Below are positions 17,711-28,934 of a stretch of DNA of 64,000 nucleotides, piece after piece. Where the stretch lies: the NCBI GenBank assembly GCA_031253835.1, contig JAIRVP010000019.1, forward strand, positions 1 to 64,000, read 5' to 3'. This stretch comes from Burkholderia sp. (GTDB taxonomy: Bacteria > Pseudomonadota > Gammaproteobacteria > Burkholderiales > Burkholderiaceae). Every line of letters starts with the position of its first letter. Positions within the stretch are counted from its first letter, which is position 1. The notes under the pieces were generated by a model. The model saw only the letters and a list, made by a program, of their open reading frames with translations, was not told where the DNA came from and did no database searches. Both the position numbers and the translations under genes were made by a program.

Positions 17711-20443
17711 TCAGCGCTGCCAGGGCGCCGCCCCATCGGGCGATTGCGCAATCTTGCCGAGCCGTTCGCGCGCAGCGGGGACCACCGATGCGTCGAGTTC
17801 GCCGTCATCGGCCAGCGCTTTCAGCGCGGCGAGCACGATGCTCGCGCGATCGACTTCGAAGAACGCGCGCAGTGCTTCGCGCGTGTCGCTGCGGCCGAAC
17901 CCGTCGGTGCCGAGCGTCACGTAGCGGCGCGGCACGTACGCGCGAATCAGCTCGGGCACCGCGCGCACGTAGTCGGTCGCGGCGATCACCGGGCCTTGCG
18001 TTGCCGCAAGCATCCGCGTGACATACGGCTCATCCGCCGTCGCACCGAGCCGCGCCAACCGCTCGGCTTCCATCCCGTCGCGCTGCAGTTCGCTGAAGCT
18101 CGTCACGCTCCACACGCCTGCCTCGATGTCCCATTCATCCTTCAGCATCCGCTGCGCGGCGAGCACTTCGCCGAGGATCGCGCCCGCGCCGAGCAGTTGC
18201 ACGCGCGCCGTGGCGTTCGATGCGGACGGCAGCCGGTGCATGCCCTTCAGGATGCCTTCGCGTCGCGCGGCCGCAGCGTCGTCGGGCATCGACGGCTGCG
18301 CGTAGTTCTCGTTCGTGACGGTCACGTAATAGAACACGTCGCGCTGCTGCTCGACCATCTCGCGCATGCCGGCGTCGACGATCGTCGCGACTTCGTACGC
18401 GAACGCCGGATCGTATGCGCGGCAGTTGGGGATCGTCGACGCGGCGAGATGGCTGCTGCCGTCCTGGTGCTGCAGGCCCTCGCCGCCGAGCGTCGTGCGG
18501 CCCGACGTCGCGCCGACGAGGAAGCCGCGCGAGCGCTGGTCGGCGGCGGCCCAGATCAGGTCGCCGATGCGCTGGAAGCCGAACATCGAGTAGTAGATGT
18601 AGAACGGCAGCATCGGCAGGTCGTGCACGCTGTACGCGGTCGCGGCGGCGATCCACGACGACACCGCGCCGGCCTCCGAAATCCCTTCCTCGAGAATCTG
18701 CCCGCGCGTGTCCTCGCGGTAGTAGAGCATCGAGCCAAGATCCTCGGGCTCGTAGCGCTGCCCGAGCGGCGAGTAGATGCCGACCTGCCTGAACAGGCTC
18801 GCCATCCCGAACGTGCGCGCCTCGTCCGCGACGATCGGCACGACGCGCGGGCCGAGCGCCGGATCCTTCAGCAGCGCGGCCAGCATGCGCACGAGCGCCA
18901 TCGTCGTCGACATCTCGCGGTTCGCCGCATCCAGCGCGAACGCACCCCAGGCCGGCATCGGCGGGACGGTCAGCCCCTGCGATGCCACCATCCGCCTTCT
19001 GGGCAGATAGCCGCCCAGGGCAGCCCGGCGAGCATGCAGGTAACGCATCTCGCGGCTGTCTTCGGCCGGTTTGTAGAACGTGAGCTGCTCGACGTCGTGG
19101 TCCGACAGCGGCAGGCGGAAGCGGTCGCGGAACGCCTTCAGGTCGTCGACGTCGAGCTTCTTCTGCTGGTGGGTCGTCATCCGCCCCTGGCCGGCCGCAC
19201 CCATCCCGTAACCCTTCATCGTCTTCGCGAGGATCACGGTCGGCTGGCCGCGATGGGCGAGCGCGCGTGCATACGCGGCGTGCAGCTTGCGCGCATCGTG
19301 GCCGCCGCGGCGCAGGCGGTCGATCTCCGCGTCGGTGAGCTGCGCGGCGAGCGCGTCGAGCGCCGGGTCGCGGCTGAAGAAGCGCGCACGGTTGTACGCG
19401 CCGTCGTTCGCGGAGAAGGTCTGGAACTGGCCGTCGACGGTATCGGCGAACGCGCGGGCGAGCGCGCCCGCGTGATCGCGCGCAAACAGCGGATCCCAGT
19501 CGGAGCCCCACAACACCTTGATCACGTTCCAGCCGGCGCCGGCGAACAGCGCCTCGAGCTCGTCGATCACGCGGCCGTTGCCGCGCACCGGGCCGTCGAG
19601 CCGCTGCAGGTTGCAGTTGATCACGAACACGAGGTTGTCGAGGCCGTCGCGCGCGGCGAGCGACAACGCGCCGAGCGATTCGGGCTCGTCCATTTCGCCG
19701 TCGCCGAAGAAGCCCCACACGGTGCGGTTCGCGGTGTTCGCGAGGCCGCGATGCTGCAGGTAGCGCATGAAGCGCGCCTGGTAGATCGCGTTGATCGGGC
19801 CGATGCCCATCGAGCCGGTCGGGAACTGCCAGAAGCCGGGCATCAGCCACGGATGCGGATACGAACACAGGCCGGGCCCGGCGATTTCGCGGCGATAGTG
19901 CTTCAGGTGTTCGTCGTCGAGGAAGCCTTCGAGATACGCGCGTGCGTAGACGCCCGGCGACGAATGCGGCTGGAAGTAGACGAGGTCGCCGCCCGTGCCG
20001 CTTCCCTCGTCGCCATCAGCCGTTGCCGCGCGGAAGAAATGGTTGAAGCCGACTTCGAACAGGTCGGACGCCGACGCGTAGCTCGCGATGTGGCCGCCGA
20101 GCTCGCCGTACGCGCGGTTCGCGCGCACGACCATCGCGAGCGCATTCCAGCGCAGCGCGGCCGACAGCCGCTCTTCGAGATCGGCATCGCCGGGATACGG
20201 CGGCTGCTCGTGCGCGGCGATCGTGTTCACGTACGGCGTGACGGGCCCGCGCGACGTCGCGAGCCGGTGGGTGTGCGCATGCGCGGCGAGGCGGTCGAGC
20301 AGGAACTGCGCGCGGTCCTTGCCGACGTGCGCGACGACCGCGTCGAGCGCGTCCAGCCATTCGGCGGTTTCTTCAGGGTCGGCATCGGCGTGCGCGAGGC
20401 CCGCGCGCCGTGTGGCGTCGATTCCGTTCGACAGGTCCGTCAT
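17711..20443 (-). CDS. Homodimeric 2-oxoacid dehydrogenase E1 component (AceE/MdeB-like)
   Basis: This ThDP-dependent E1 enzyme (910 residues) resembles the AceE subunit of pyruvate dehydrogenase but has no E2 or E3 gene beside it. The N-terminal half includes GGHIASYASASDLFEVGFNHFF (in parts) and the ThDP-binding stretch GFFGDGEMDEPES ending in NCNLQRLDGPVRGNG. The central part has KTMKGYGMG and the C-terminal part the transketolase-like domain (FGFQRIGDLIWAAADQ). The ATG at 20443 has GGGAGA upstream. A stand-alone E1 with a divergent Lrp regulator recalls MdeB of Pseudomonas putida, which handles 2-oxobutyrate from methionine. With acdS adjacent, 2-oxobutyrate is a sensible substrate here (inference). 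Confidence 0.9.
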   Translation of the reverse strand: MTDLSNGIDATRRAGLAHADADPEETAEWLDALDAVVAHVGKDRAQFLLDRLAAHAHTHRLATSRGPVTPYVNTIAAHEQPPYPGDADLEERLSAALRWNALAMVVRANRAYGELGGHIASYASASDLFEVGFNHFFRAATADGDEGSGTGGDLVYFQPHSSPGVYARAYLEGFLDDEHLKHYRREIAGPGLCSYPHPWLMPGFWQFPTGSMGIGPINAIYQARFMRYLQHRGLANTANRTVWGFFGDGEMDEPESLGALSLAARDGLDNLVFVINCNLQRLDGPVRGNGRVIDELEALFAGAGWNVIKVLWGSDWDPLFARDHAGALARAFADTVDGQFQTFSANDGAYNRARFFSRDPALDALAAQLTDAEIDRLRRGGHDARKLHAAYARALAHRGQPTVILAKTMKGYGMGAAGQGRMTTHQQKKLDVDDLKAFRDRFRLPLSDHDVEQLTFYKPAEDSREMRYLHARRAALGGYLPRRRMVASQGLTVPPMPAWGAFALDAANREMSTTMALVRMLAALLKDPALGPRVVPIVADEARTFGMASLFRQVGIYSPLGQRYEPEDLGSMLYYREDTRGQILEEGISEAGAVSSWIAAATAYSVHDLPMLPFYIYYSMFGFQRIGDLIWAAADQRSRGFLVGATSGRTTLGGEGLQHQDGSSHLAASTIPNCRAYDPAFAYEVATIVDAGMREMVEQQRDVFYYVTVTNENYAQPSMPDDAAAARREGILKGMHRLPSASNATARVQLLGAGAILGEVLAAQRMLKDEWDIEAGVWSVTSFSELQRDGMEAERLARLGATADEPYVTRMLAATQGPVIAATDYVRAVPELIRAYVPRRYVTLGTDGFGRSDTREALRAFFEVDRASIVLAALKALADDGELDASVVPAARERLGKIAQSPDGAAPWQR

Positions 20444-20565
20444 CGCAGGTCTCCCGCGCGCCGGTTCGGGCGGCGCGCAATCAGTGGCAATCGGTCGGAT
20501 CATGCTACCCGCCGATCTGCAAAATATGCGTCTGATTTCATTGGGATTTCTTGATCGGATAGTGT

Positions 20566-20601
20566 AAACATTCCGGTTACGGCCACTCTTCCGGAATATT
20601 T
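20566..20601. promoter_or_regulatory. Inverted repeat upstream of the second Lrp gene (candidate operator)
   Basis: The divergent region between the E1 gene and the Lrp gene contains AAACATTCCGG and CCGGAATATTT, an inverted repeat matching at 10 of 11 positions with a 14-base spacer. The right half ends five bases before the ATG at 20607 and overlaps its ribosome site. It is a natural candidate for autoregulation by the Lrp protein and control of the E1 gene. Confidence 0.55.
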
Positions 20602-20606
20602 CGACC

Positions 20607-21134
20607 ATGAGCACCAATCCGCGGCGGCTCGACCGCATCGACATCGGCATCCTGAACCAGCTTCAGCAGAACGCGCGGATCACCAACGCGGAACTCGCGA
20701 AGGCGGTGAACCTGTCGGCGACGCCGTGCTTCAACCGCGTGCGCGCGCTGGAGAAACTCGGGCTGTTCCGGCAGCAGGTCACGCTGCTCGATCCCGAGCC
20801 GCTCGGGCTGCGGATCAACGTGTTCATCCAGGTCAGCCTCGAGAAGCAGGTCGAGGATGCGCTGCAGCGCTTCGAGGAGGCGATCTCGCAGCGGCCCGAG
20901 GTGATGGAGTGCTACCTGATGTCGGGCGACGCCGATTACCTGCTGCGCGTCGTGATGCCCGACATGCGCACGCTCGAGCGTTTCATCATCGAGCGGCTGA
21001 CGACGATTCCCGGCGTGTCGAACATCCGGTCGAGTTTCGCGCTGAAGCAGGTGCGCTACAAGACTGCGCTGCCGCTGCCGGCGGCGGGGCTGACGCTCGT
21101 CGATCCGGACGAAGCGGCGTCCGACTGGAGCTGA
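20607..21134 (+). CDS. Lrp/AsnC-family regulator, divergent from the E1 gene
   Basis: This 175-residue protein has the Lrp layout: an N-terminal helix-turn-helix ([20 protein letters not shown] onwards, with [18 protein letters not shown]) and a RAM domain ([21 protein letters not shown]). About 15 extra residues follow the domain. It resembles BkdR/MdeR-type regulators that activate 2-oxoacid dehydrogenase genes when their substrate amino acid is present. Its divergent placement from the E1 gene, with an inverted repeat between, supports control of that gene. Confidence 0.88.
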   Translation: MSTNPRRLDRIDIGILNQLQQNARITNAELAKAVNLSATPCFNRVRALEKLGLFRQQVTLLDPEPLGLRINVFIQVSLEKQVEDALQRFEEAISQRPEVMECYLMSGDADYLLRVVMPDMRTLERFIIERLTTIPGVSNIRSSFALKQVRYKTALPLPAAGLTLVDPDEAASDWS

Positions 21135-21314
21135 GCGCGCGCTTGCCGACAAAGCGGCGACGATTGCCCGACATCGTCGAAAGGGACGGACCGGGGGGCA
21201 TGTGGCCTTCCCGACATCGCGCGGCACGATCGCGTATGCTCGTCCGGTCGCCGGCGAAGGCAGCCGCCGGAGCCGGTTCATGCGTGTGACGACCGATCAA
21301 CGAGCGAGGGCATC

Positions 21315-23036
21315 ATGGCAAAGCAGACGATGGCGGAATACCTGGCGAAGACGCTGGCGGCAGCGGGCGTCGAGCGCATCTGGGGCGTGACGGGCGACAG
21401 CCTGAACGGGCTGTCGTTCAGCCTGGGCCAGATCGGCTCGATCCGCTGGATGCATACGCGGCACGAGGAAAGCGCCGCGTTCGCGGCCGGCGCCGATGCG
21501 GCGTCGACCGGGCGGCTCGCGGTGTGCGCGGGCAGCTGCGGCCCCGGCAACCTGCACCTGATCAACGGGCTGTACGACTGCCACCGCAATCACCAGCCGG
21601 TGCTCGCGATCGCCGCGCACATTCCGTCGACCGAGATCGGCCTCGGCTACTTCCAGGAAACCCATCCGCAGGAACTGTTCCGCGAGTGCAGCCACTTCGC
21701 GGAACTCGTGACGAACGCGTCGCAGTTTCCGCGCGTGCTCGCGCGCGCGATGCGCACCGCGATCGAGGAGCGCGGCGTCGCGGTGATCGTGCTGCCGGGC
21801 GACATCGCGCTCGGCGACGGGCCGGAAGAAGCGCCTGCATGGAGCGAATCGTCGCCGCCGTCGATCCTGCCGGCCGATGCCGATCTCGACCGGCTCGCGG
21901 CGCTGCTCAATGCGTCCGACGCGGTCACGCTGCTGTGCGGCAGCGGCACGCAGGGCGCGCACGACGAAGTGGTCGCGCTGGCCGACACGCTCGGCGCACC
22001 GGTCGTGCATGCGCTGCGCGGCAAGCAGTTCGTCGAATGGGACAACCCGTTCGACGTCGGGATGACGGGGCTGATCGGCTTCAGCTCGGGCTATCACGCG
22101 ATGGAATCGTGCGACACGCTGCTGATGCTCGGCACGGATTTTCCGTACCGGCCGTTCTATCCGGCCAATGCGAAGGTCGCGCAGATCGACTGGAAGGGGT
22201 CGCAGCTCGGCCATCGCGCGCCGCTCGCGCTCGGCCTCGTCGGTACCGTGAAGGAAACGATCGCGGCGCTGCTGCCGCGCCTCACGCGCAAGACGCAGCG
22301 GCGCTTCCTCGAGAACGCGCTGAAGCACTACGCGGCCGCGCGCAAGGGGCTCGACGATCTCGCGGTGGCCGAGCCGCCGGGCCGCGCGATTCATCCGCAA
22401 TACCTGACGAAGATCGTCGACGACGTCGCGGCCGACGATGCGATCTTCACGGCCGATGTCGGCACGCCGACGCTGTGGGCCGCGCGCTACCTGACGATGA
22501 ACGGCAAGCGGCAACTGCACGGTTCGTTCAATCACGGCTCGATGGCAAACGCGATGCCGCAGGCGCTCGGCGCGCAGGGCGCGCATCCGGGGCGGCAGGT
22601 CGTGTCGCTGTCCGGCGACGGCGGGTTGTCGATGCTGCTCGGCGATCTGCTGAGCGCGCGCCAGCTCAACCTGCCGATCAAGATCGTCGTGTACAACAAC
22701 AGCCTGCTCGGCTTCGTGTCGATGGAGCTGAAGGCGGCCGGCTATCTCGATACGAACGTCGACCTGAGCCCGACCGATTTCGCGGCGATCGCGAAGGGCG
22801 CGGGCATCTTCAGCGTGCGCGTCGAGCATTCGGAGAACGTCGAGGAAGCGCTGCGCATGGCGTTCGCGCATGACGGGCCGGCCGTCGTCGACGTCGTGAC
22901 GTCGAAGTACGAACTCGCGATGCCGCCGAAGATCGAGCTCGCGCATGCGAAGGGCTTCAGCCTGTTCATGCTGCGCGCGATCCTCAGCGGGCGCGGCGAC
23001 GAGATCGTCGAGCTCGCGAGAACCAACCTGCGGTGA
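21315..23036 (+). CDS. poxB: Pyruvate dehydrogenase (quinone), pyruvate oxidase
   Basis: This peripheral membrane flavoprotein oxidises pyruvate to acetate and CO2 and passes electrons to ubiquinone. The 573-residue sequence matches Escherichia coli PoxB along its full length. Visible parts are the ThDP glutamate segment ([15 protein letters not shown]), [20 protein letters not shown], the FAD middle domain ([20 protein letters not shown]), the ThDP/Mg motif [12 protein letters not shown] ending in YNNS, and the C-terminal membrane-binding helix [14 protein letters not shown]. It lies 180 bases beyond the Lrp gene on the same strand. PoxB also accepts 2-oxobutyrate, which would fit the acdS context (inference). 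Confidence 0.96.
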   Translation: MAKQTMAEYLAKTLAAAGVERIWGVTGDSLNGLSFSLGQIGSIRWMHTRHEESAAFAAGADAASTGRLAVCAGSCGPGNLHLINGLYDCHRNHQPVLAIAAHIPSTEIGLGYFQETHPQELFRECSHFAELVTNASQFPRVLARAMRTAIEERGVAVIVLPGDIALGDGPEEAPAWSESSPPSILPADADLDRLAALLNASDAVTLLCGSGTQGAHDEVVALADTLGAPVVHALRGKQFVEWDNPFDVGMTGLIGFSSGYHAMESCDTLLMLGTDFPYRPFYPANAKVAQIDWKGSQLGHRAPLALGLVGTVKETIAALLPRLTRKTQRRFLENALKHYAAARKGLDDLAVAEPPGRAIHPQYLTKIVDDVAADDAIFTADVGTPTLWAARYLTMNGKRQLHGSFNHGSMANAMPQALGAQGAHPGRQVVSLSGDGGLSMLLGDLLSARQLNLPIKIVVYNNSLLGFVSMELKAAGYLDTNVDLSPTDFAAIAKGAGIFSVRVEHSENVEEALRMAFAHDGPAVVDVVTSKYELAMPPKIELAHAKGFSLFMLRAILSGRGDEIVELARTNLR

Positions 23037-23075
23037 TGGGGTGCCGCGCGCGATGCATCGTGCGTTGCGCGCGCG

Positions 23076-25092
<2,017 letters not shown>

Positions 25093-25233
25093 ACGCACAT
25101 CCGCCGGCCGATCGGGCACGAATTGATCAGGGGAATCAGGGTCAATCTTCACGTCGCCTTAAGTTTGCGTTTCCTAGAATCGATTTGATCGTCGCTCTTC
25201 CTGCGGCGGACCGATTCGTCCAGGAGGATGCGC

Positions 25234-25323
25234 ATGCCAAAGCCCCGTGTCGCCGTAGCCCTGTTCCATGAAGTCTCCGGCACGTCGCCGCTGACGGCGC
25301 AACTGCTCAAGGGCTGCCCATGA
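25234..25323 (+). CDS. 29-codon leader ORF coupled to the methyltransferase gene
   Basis: A small frame starts at ATG 25234 behind a perfect AGGAGG at 25222-25227 and encodes 29 residues (MPKPRVAVALFHEVSG then TSPLTAQLLKGCP). Its stop overlaps the methyltransferase start as ATGA. The ribosome site is far better than the one before the downstream gene, so ribosomes probably enter here and reinitiate. A -10-like TAGAAT lies at 25175-25180. No homology is recognised; it may be a leader peptide or a real small protein. Confidence 0.5.
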   Translation: MPKPRVAVALFHEVSGTSPLTAQLLKGCP

Positions 25324-25910
25324 TGTGGCCGAATGCGTGGCGTGTCTCGGCACTGTTCGTGCGCGAGTGGGTCGGCCGTCCGGCCGCGGTGGGCGCGTTG
25401 TGCCCGAGTTCGCGGCACCTGGCGCGCGAGATGGCCGATGCGGTGCCGGACGGCGACGGGCTGGTCGTCGAGCTCGGCGGCGGCACCGGCGCGATTACCG
25501 CGGCGCTGCTCGAACGCGGCGTCGCGCCCCGGCGCCTCGTCGTGGTCGAACGCTCGCCGGCGTTCGTGCAGCACCTGCGACGACGCTTTCCGGGCATCTC
25601 GATCGTGTCGGGCGATGCGCGGCAGCTCGAACGGCTGCTGCCGCCCGATGCGCGCGTCGATGCGATCGTGTCGTGCCTGCCGCTGCGCACGCTGCCGCGC
25701 GAGGACGTGACGGCGATCGTCGATCAATGTCATCGCGTGCTGTCGGCCGACGGCGTGATGATCCAGTTCACCTACGACCTGCGGCCGCCCGGCCGCCATC
25801 CGCTCGGCGATTCGGCATTTGTTGCCAGCGGCAGCCGGATCGTGTGGGCAAATATTCCGCCTGCGCGCATCGTGACCGTGCGCAGCGCCACCGCCGAACA
25901 CGCGGAGTGA
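25320..25910 (+). CDS. SAM-dependent methyltransferase (PmtA / phospholipid N-methyltransferase-like)
   Basis: This 196-residue class I methyltransferase has the SAM-binding motif VVELGGGTGAITAALLERG, a second-strand acidic segment VVVERSPAF and the motif IVSCLPLRTLP. The opening WRVSALFVREWVGRPAAVGA followed by LCPSSRHLAREM is the same arrangement as small phospholipid N-methyltransferases (PmtA) and related rRNA-adenine-methylase-like proteins. It could methylate phosphatidylethanolamine, but the family is broad. Translation is probably coupled to the short leader ORF through an ATGA overlap; ATG at 25323 is an alternative start. Confidence 0.78.
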   Translation: MMWPNAWRVSALFVREWVGRPAAVGALCPSSRHLAREMADAVPDGDGLVVELGGGTGAITAALLERGVAPRRLVVVERSPAFVQHLRRRFPGISIVSGDARQLERLLPPDARVDAIVSCLPLRTLPREDVTAIVDQCHRVLSADGVMIQFTYDLRPPGRHPLGDSAFVASGSRIVWANIPPARIVTVRSATAEHAE

Positions 25911-25986
25911 CGCGGCCGCGCGCGGGGCCCCCGGACGCGGTGCCCCGCCCGATCCTTTCATCAGTCACACAAATCCTTCCAATTTC

Positions 25987-26020
25987 CCTTCATATTGCCG
26001 TCACATCAGGTTCCTACCAT
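25987..26020 (+). promoter_or_regulatory. Pho box and -10 of the alkaline phosphatase operon
   Basis: CCTTCAT at 25987-25993 and CCGTCAC at 25998-26004 are two PhoB half-sites (consensus CTGTCAT) separated by four bases, exactly the Pho-box spacing. A -10-like TACCAT lies at 26015-26020, ten bases beyond, as in PhoB-dependent promoters where the box replaces the -35. A further half-site, CTTTCAT at 25955-25961, lies upstream. PhoB control under phosphate starvation is therefore likely. Confidence 0.72.
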
Positions 26021-26063
26021 CGCCTTTCATTTCGAAAGCATCAACGGCGGGGAGAACCGGTAC

Positions 26064-27494
26064 ATGAATCGAATCAAAATGGCGGCGCTGCTGTGTGCCG
26101 GCACCTTTGCGCTGGCCGGATGCGGCAGCGACGACGGCCCGACCCGCTCGACGCCCGCGCCTGTCAAGGCGGCGCGCAATGTGATCTTCTTCCTCGGCGA
26201 CGGGATGGGGATGACGACGCTGACGGCCGCGCGCATCTACGGCGTCGGTGAAGACGGCGCGCTCACGATCGACACGCTGCCGGAAACCGCGTTCGTGAAG
26301 ACCTATTCGAACGACGCGCAGGTGACGGACAGCGCGCCGTCGATGTCGGCGTACATGACCGGCGTCAAGACCAACAACGAAGTGATCTCGATGTCGCCCG
26401 ACACGAAGGCGATCGAGCCGACCGCCGGCCTCACCGGCAACTGCGGCGCGAACAACGGCAAGTCGGTGTCGACGCTGCTCGAGATCGCGAAGGCGCAGGG
26501 GCTGGCCACCGGCGTCGTGACGACCACGCGCGTCACGCACGCGACACCTGCCGCCACCTACGCACACGTATGCCACCGCGACGCCGAGAACGACATCGCC
26601 GCGCAGCTCGTGCCGGGCGGCGCGGGCTACAACGGCGCGCTGGGCGACGGCGTCGACGTCGTGCTCGGCGGCGGCACGCAATTCTTCGTGCCGAAGGACG
26701 GCGGCGGCAAGCGTACCGACGGCCGCAACCTGGTCAACGAGCTGAAGGCGAAGGGCTATGCGGTCGCGAAGAATCGCGACGACCTGCTGGCCGCCGATGC
26801 GACGAAGAGCGGCAAGCTGGTCGGCCTGTTCTCGTCGAGCCACATGAGCTACGACCTCGACCGCGGCACGACCCAGGAGCCGAGCCTCACCGACATGGCG
26901 ACGCGCGCGCTCGACGTGCTGCAGAACAACCCGAACGGCTATTTCCTGATGGTCGAAGGCGGCCGGATCGATCACGCGCTGCACGACACCAATGCGAAGC
27001 GCGCGCTGCAGGACACGGTCGCGTTCGACAACGCGATCAAGGCGACGATCGACAAGGCTCGCAAGACCGATCCCGACCTGAAGAACACGCTGATCGTCGT
27101 CACGGCCGATCACGACCACACGCTGGTGCTGAACGGCTATGCGGCGCGTACCGGCAAGACCGAAGCGGGCAAGCCCGGCGTGCTCGGCGTGCTGCGCAGC
27201 TACCAGACGGGCGCGGTCGCGAAGGACGCGGACGGCGCGCCGTACACGATCATCGGCTTCGGCAACGGCGAGAACCGTGTGCAGGGCAGCCGCGCGGGCA
27301 CCGCGTTGACCGATGCGGTGACGGGCGCCGACGACTATCGCCAGGAGGCGGTCGTGCGGATGGACAAGGGCAACGAGACGCACGGCGGCACCGATGTGTT
27401 CCTCGGTGCGATCGGTCGCGGCGCGGATGCGTTCCACGGCGTGATCGAGAACAACAAGGTCTTCGAGCTGGTGCGCAACGCGGTGCAGCTTTGA
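26064..27494 (+). CDS. Alkaline phosphatase (PhoA superfamily), predicted lipoprotein
   Basis: This exported phosphomonoesterase (476 residues) begins with a lipoprotein signal (MNRIKMAALLCAGTFALAGC, Cys20). The metal and nucleophile motifs of the family are present: FFLGDGMGMTT (metal Asp46), TDSAPSMSAYMTGVKTNN (nucleophile Ser93), VEGGRIDHALHDTN, TADHDHT and the late ETHGGTD. The ATG at 26064 has GGGGAG at 26049-26054. It is first in a Pho-box operon with a second, related phosphatase 32 bases downstream. Tethering it by a lipid distinguishes it from the soluble paralogue. Confidence 0.94.
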   Translation: MNRIKMAALLCAGTFALAGCGSDDGPTRSTPAPVKAARNVIFFLGDGMGMTTLTAARIYGVGEDGALTIDTLPETAFVKTYSNDAQVTDSAPSMSAYMTGVKTNNEVISMSPDTKAIEPTAGLTGNCGANNGKSVSTLLEIAKAQGLATGVVTTTRVTHATPAATYAHVCHRDAENDIAAQLVPGGAGYNGALGDGVDVVLGGGTQFFVPKDGGGKRTDGRNLVNELKAKGYAVAKNRDDLLAADATKSGKLVGLFSSSHMSYDLDRGTTQEPSLTDMATRALDVLQNNPNGYFLMVEGGRIDHALHDTNAKRALQDTVAFDNAIKATIDKARKTDPDLKNTLIVVTADHDHTLVLNGYAARTGKTEAGKPGVLGVLRSYQTGAVAKDADGAPYTIIGFGNGENRVQGSRAGTALTDAVTGADDYRQEAVVRMDKGNETHGGTDVFLGAIGRGADAFHGVIENNKVFELVRNAVQL

Positions 27495-27526
27495 GCGCCG
27501 ACCACACGGGTACAGGGGAATACAGG

Positions 27527-28918
27527 ATGTCGACCATCAAGTGCATCGCGGCGGCGCTGGCCGTCGCGGGTTTCGCGTGCGGCGCGGCGCAGGCCGCCGG
27601 CCAGGCGAAGAACGTGATTTTCTTTCTCGGCGACGGCATGGGGCCGACGACGGTGACGGCGAGCCGGATCTACAAGGTCGGCGAGTCGGGACAACTGACG
27701 ATGGAGAAGCTGGCGCGCACCGCGCGCATCAAGACCTTCTCGAACGACGCGCAGACGACCGACAGTGCGCCGTCGATGGCCGCGTACATGACCGGCGTGA
27801 AGATGAACAACGAAGTGCTGTCGATGTCGTCCGACACGCGCGCCGTCGCGCCCGGTAACGACGCCAACGGCAACAAGACGGTCAACAACTGCGCGCCGGG
27901 CAACGGCCAGCCGGTCGCGACGCTGCTGGAACTCGCGAAGGCGCGCGGCAAGGCGGTCGGCGCGATCACGACGACCGAGCTCACGCACGCGACGCCGGCC
28001 GCGACCTATTCGCACATCTGCCATCGCGATGCGCAGTACGACATCGCCGCGCAGGCCGCCCCGGGCGGCGCCGGCTACAACGCGGCGCTCGGCGACGGCG
28101 TCGACGTGCTGATGGGCGGCGGCCGCAACCACTGGACGCCGTTCGATGCCGTGTCGAACAAGCGTGGCCGCGCGGACGGGCGCAACCTGCTCAACGAGAT
28201 GAAGGCGAAGGGCTACACGGTCGTGGCCACCAGGGATCAGCTCGCGCAGGCCGGCAACGGCAAGCTGGTCGGCCTGTTCAGTTCGACGAGCCATCTCGAG
28301 TACGAGCTCGACCGCGTCGCGGGCAAGGGCGAAGGGCCGACGCAGCCGAGCCTCGCCGACATGACGTCGAAGGCGATCGACGTGCTGTCGAAGAATTCGA
28401 ACGGCTATTTCCTGATGGTCGAAGGCGGCCGGATCGATCACGCGCTGCACGGTACCAACGCGAAGCGCGCGCTCGAAGATACGGCGGCGTTCGACGAGGC
28501 GATCCGCGTCGCGCTGTCGAAGGTCGACCTGTCGAATACGCTGATCGTCGTGACGGCCGACCACGACCACACGATGACGATCAACGGCTATTCGAAGCGC
28601 GGCAATCCGATCCTCGATATCAGCCGCAACTACCGCGACGGCCAGCCGAGCAAGGATGCCGACGGCAATACCTACACGACGCTGGTGTTCGGCAACGGCG
28701 CGAACCGGCCGAACGTGCGCACGTCGGTCGATTCGGCCACCGCGACGAACGAGGCGTATCTGCAGGAAGTCGGCGTGCGGATGGGTAGCGCAGGTTCGGA
28801 GACGCATGGCGGCGGCGACGTGATGCTGTTTGCCGACGGCGCGGATGCGAAGGCGTTCAAGGGCACGATCGACAACACGAAGGTGTTCGGTCTCGTGCGC
28901 TCGGCGTTCGGTTTCTGA
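27527..28918 (+). CDS. Alkaline phosphatase (PhoA superfamily), periplasmic paralogue
   Basis: This 463-residue protein is clearly related to the preceding one and keeps the same motifs: FFLGDGMGPTT, TDSAPSMAAYMTGVKMNN, VEGGRIDHALHGTN, TADHDHT and ETHGGGD. Instead of a lipobox it has a Sec signal ending near CGAAQAAGQ, so it should be free in the periplasm or released. A shared Cys pair (VNNCAPGNG and HICHRD) also occurs in the first copy and may form a disulfide. The start has AGGGGAA upstream. The pair looks like a tandem duplication followed by a change of export signal. Confidence 0.94.
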   Translation: MSTIKCIAAALAVAGFACGAAQAAGQAKNVIFFLGDGMGPTTVTASRIYKVGESGQLTMEKLARTARIKTFSNDAQTTDSAPSMAAYMTGVKMNNEVLSMSSDTRAVAPGNDANGNKTVNNCAPGNGQPVATLLELAKARGKAVGAITTTELTHATPAATYSHICHRDAQYDIAAQAAPGGAGYNAALGDGVDVLMGGGRNHWTPFDAVSNKRGRADGRNLLNEMKAKGYTVVATRDQLAQAGNGKLVGLFSSTSHLEYELDRVAGKGEGPTQPSLADMTSKAIDVLSKNSNGYFLMVEGGRIDHALHGTNAKRALEDTAAFDEAIRVALSKVDLSNTLIVVTADHDHTMTINGYSKRGNPILDISRNYRDGQPSKDADGNTYTTLVFGNGANRPNVRTSVDSATATNEAYLQEVGVRMGSAGSETHGGGDVMLFADGADAKAFKGTIDNTKVFGLVRSAFGF

Positions 28919-28934
28919 GGCCGGTGATTTCACG

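Noticed and set aside
17603..20554. Open frame of nearly 1000 codons on the plus strand opposite the E1 gene
   Set aside because: The minus strand encodes a full AceE-type E1; the plus frame is low-complexity and has no family features.
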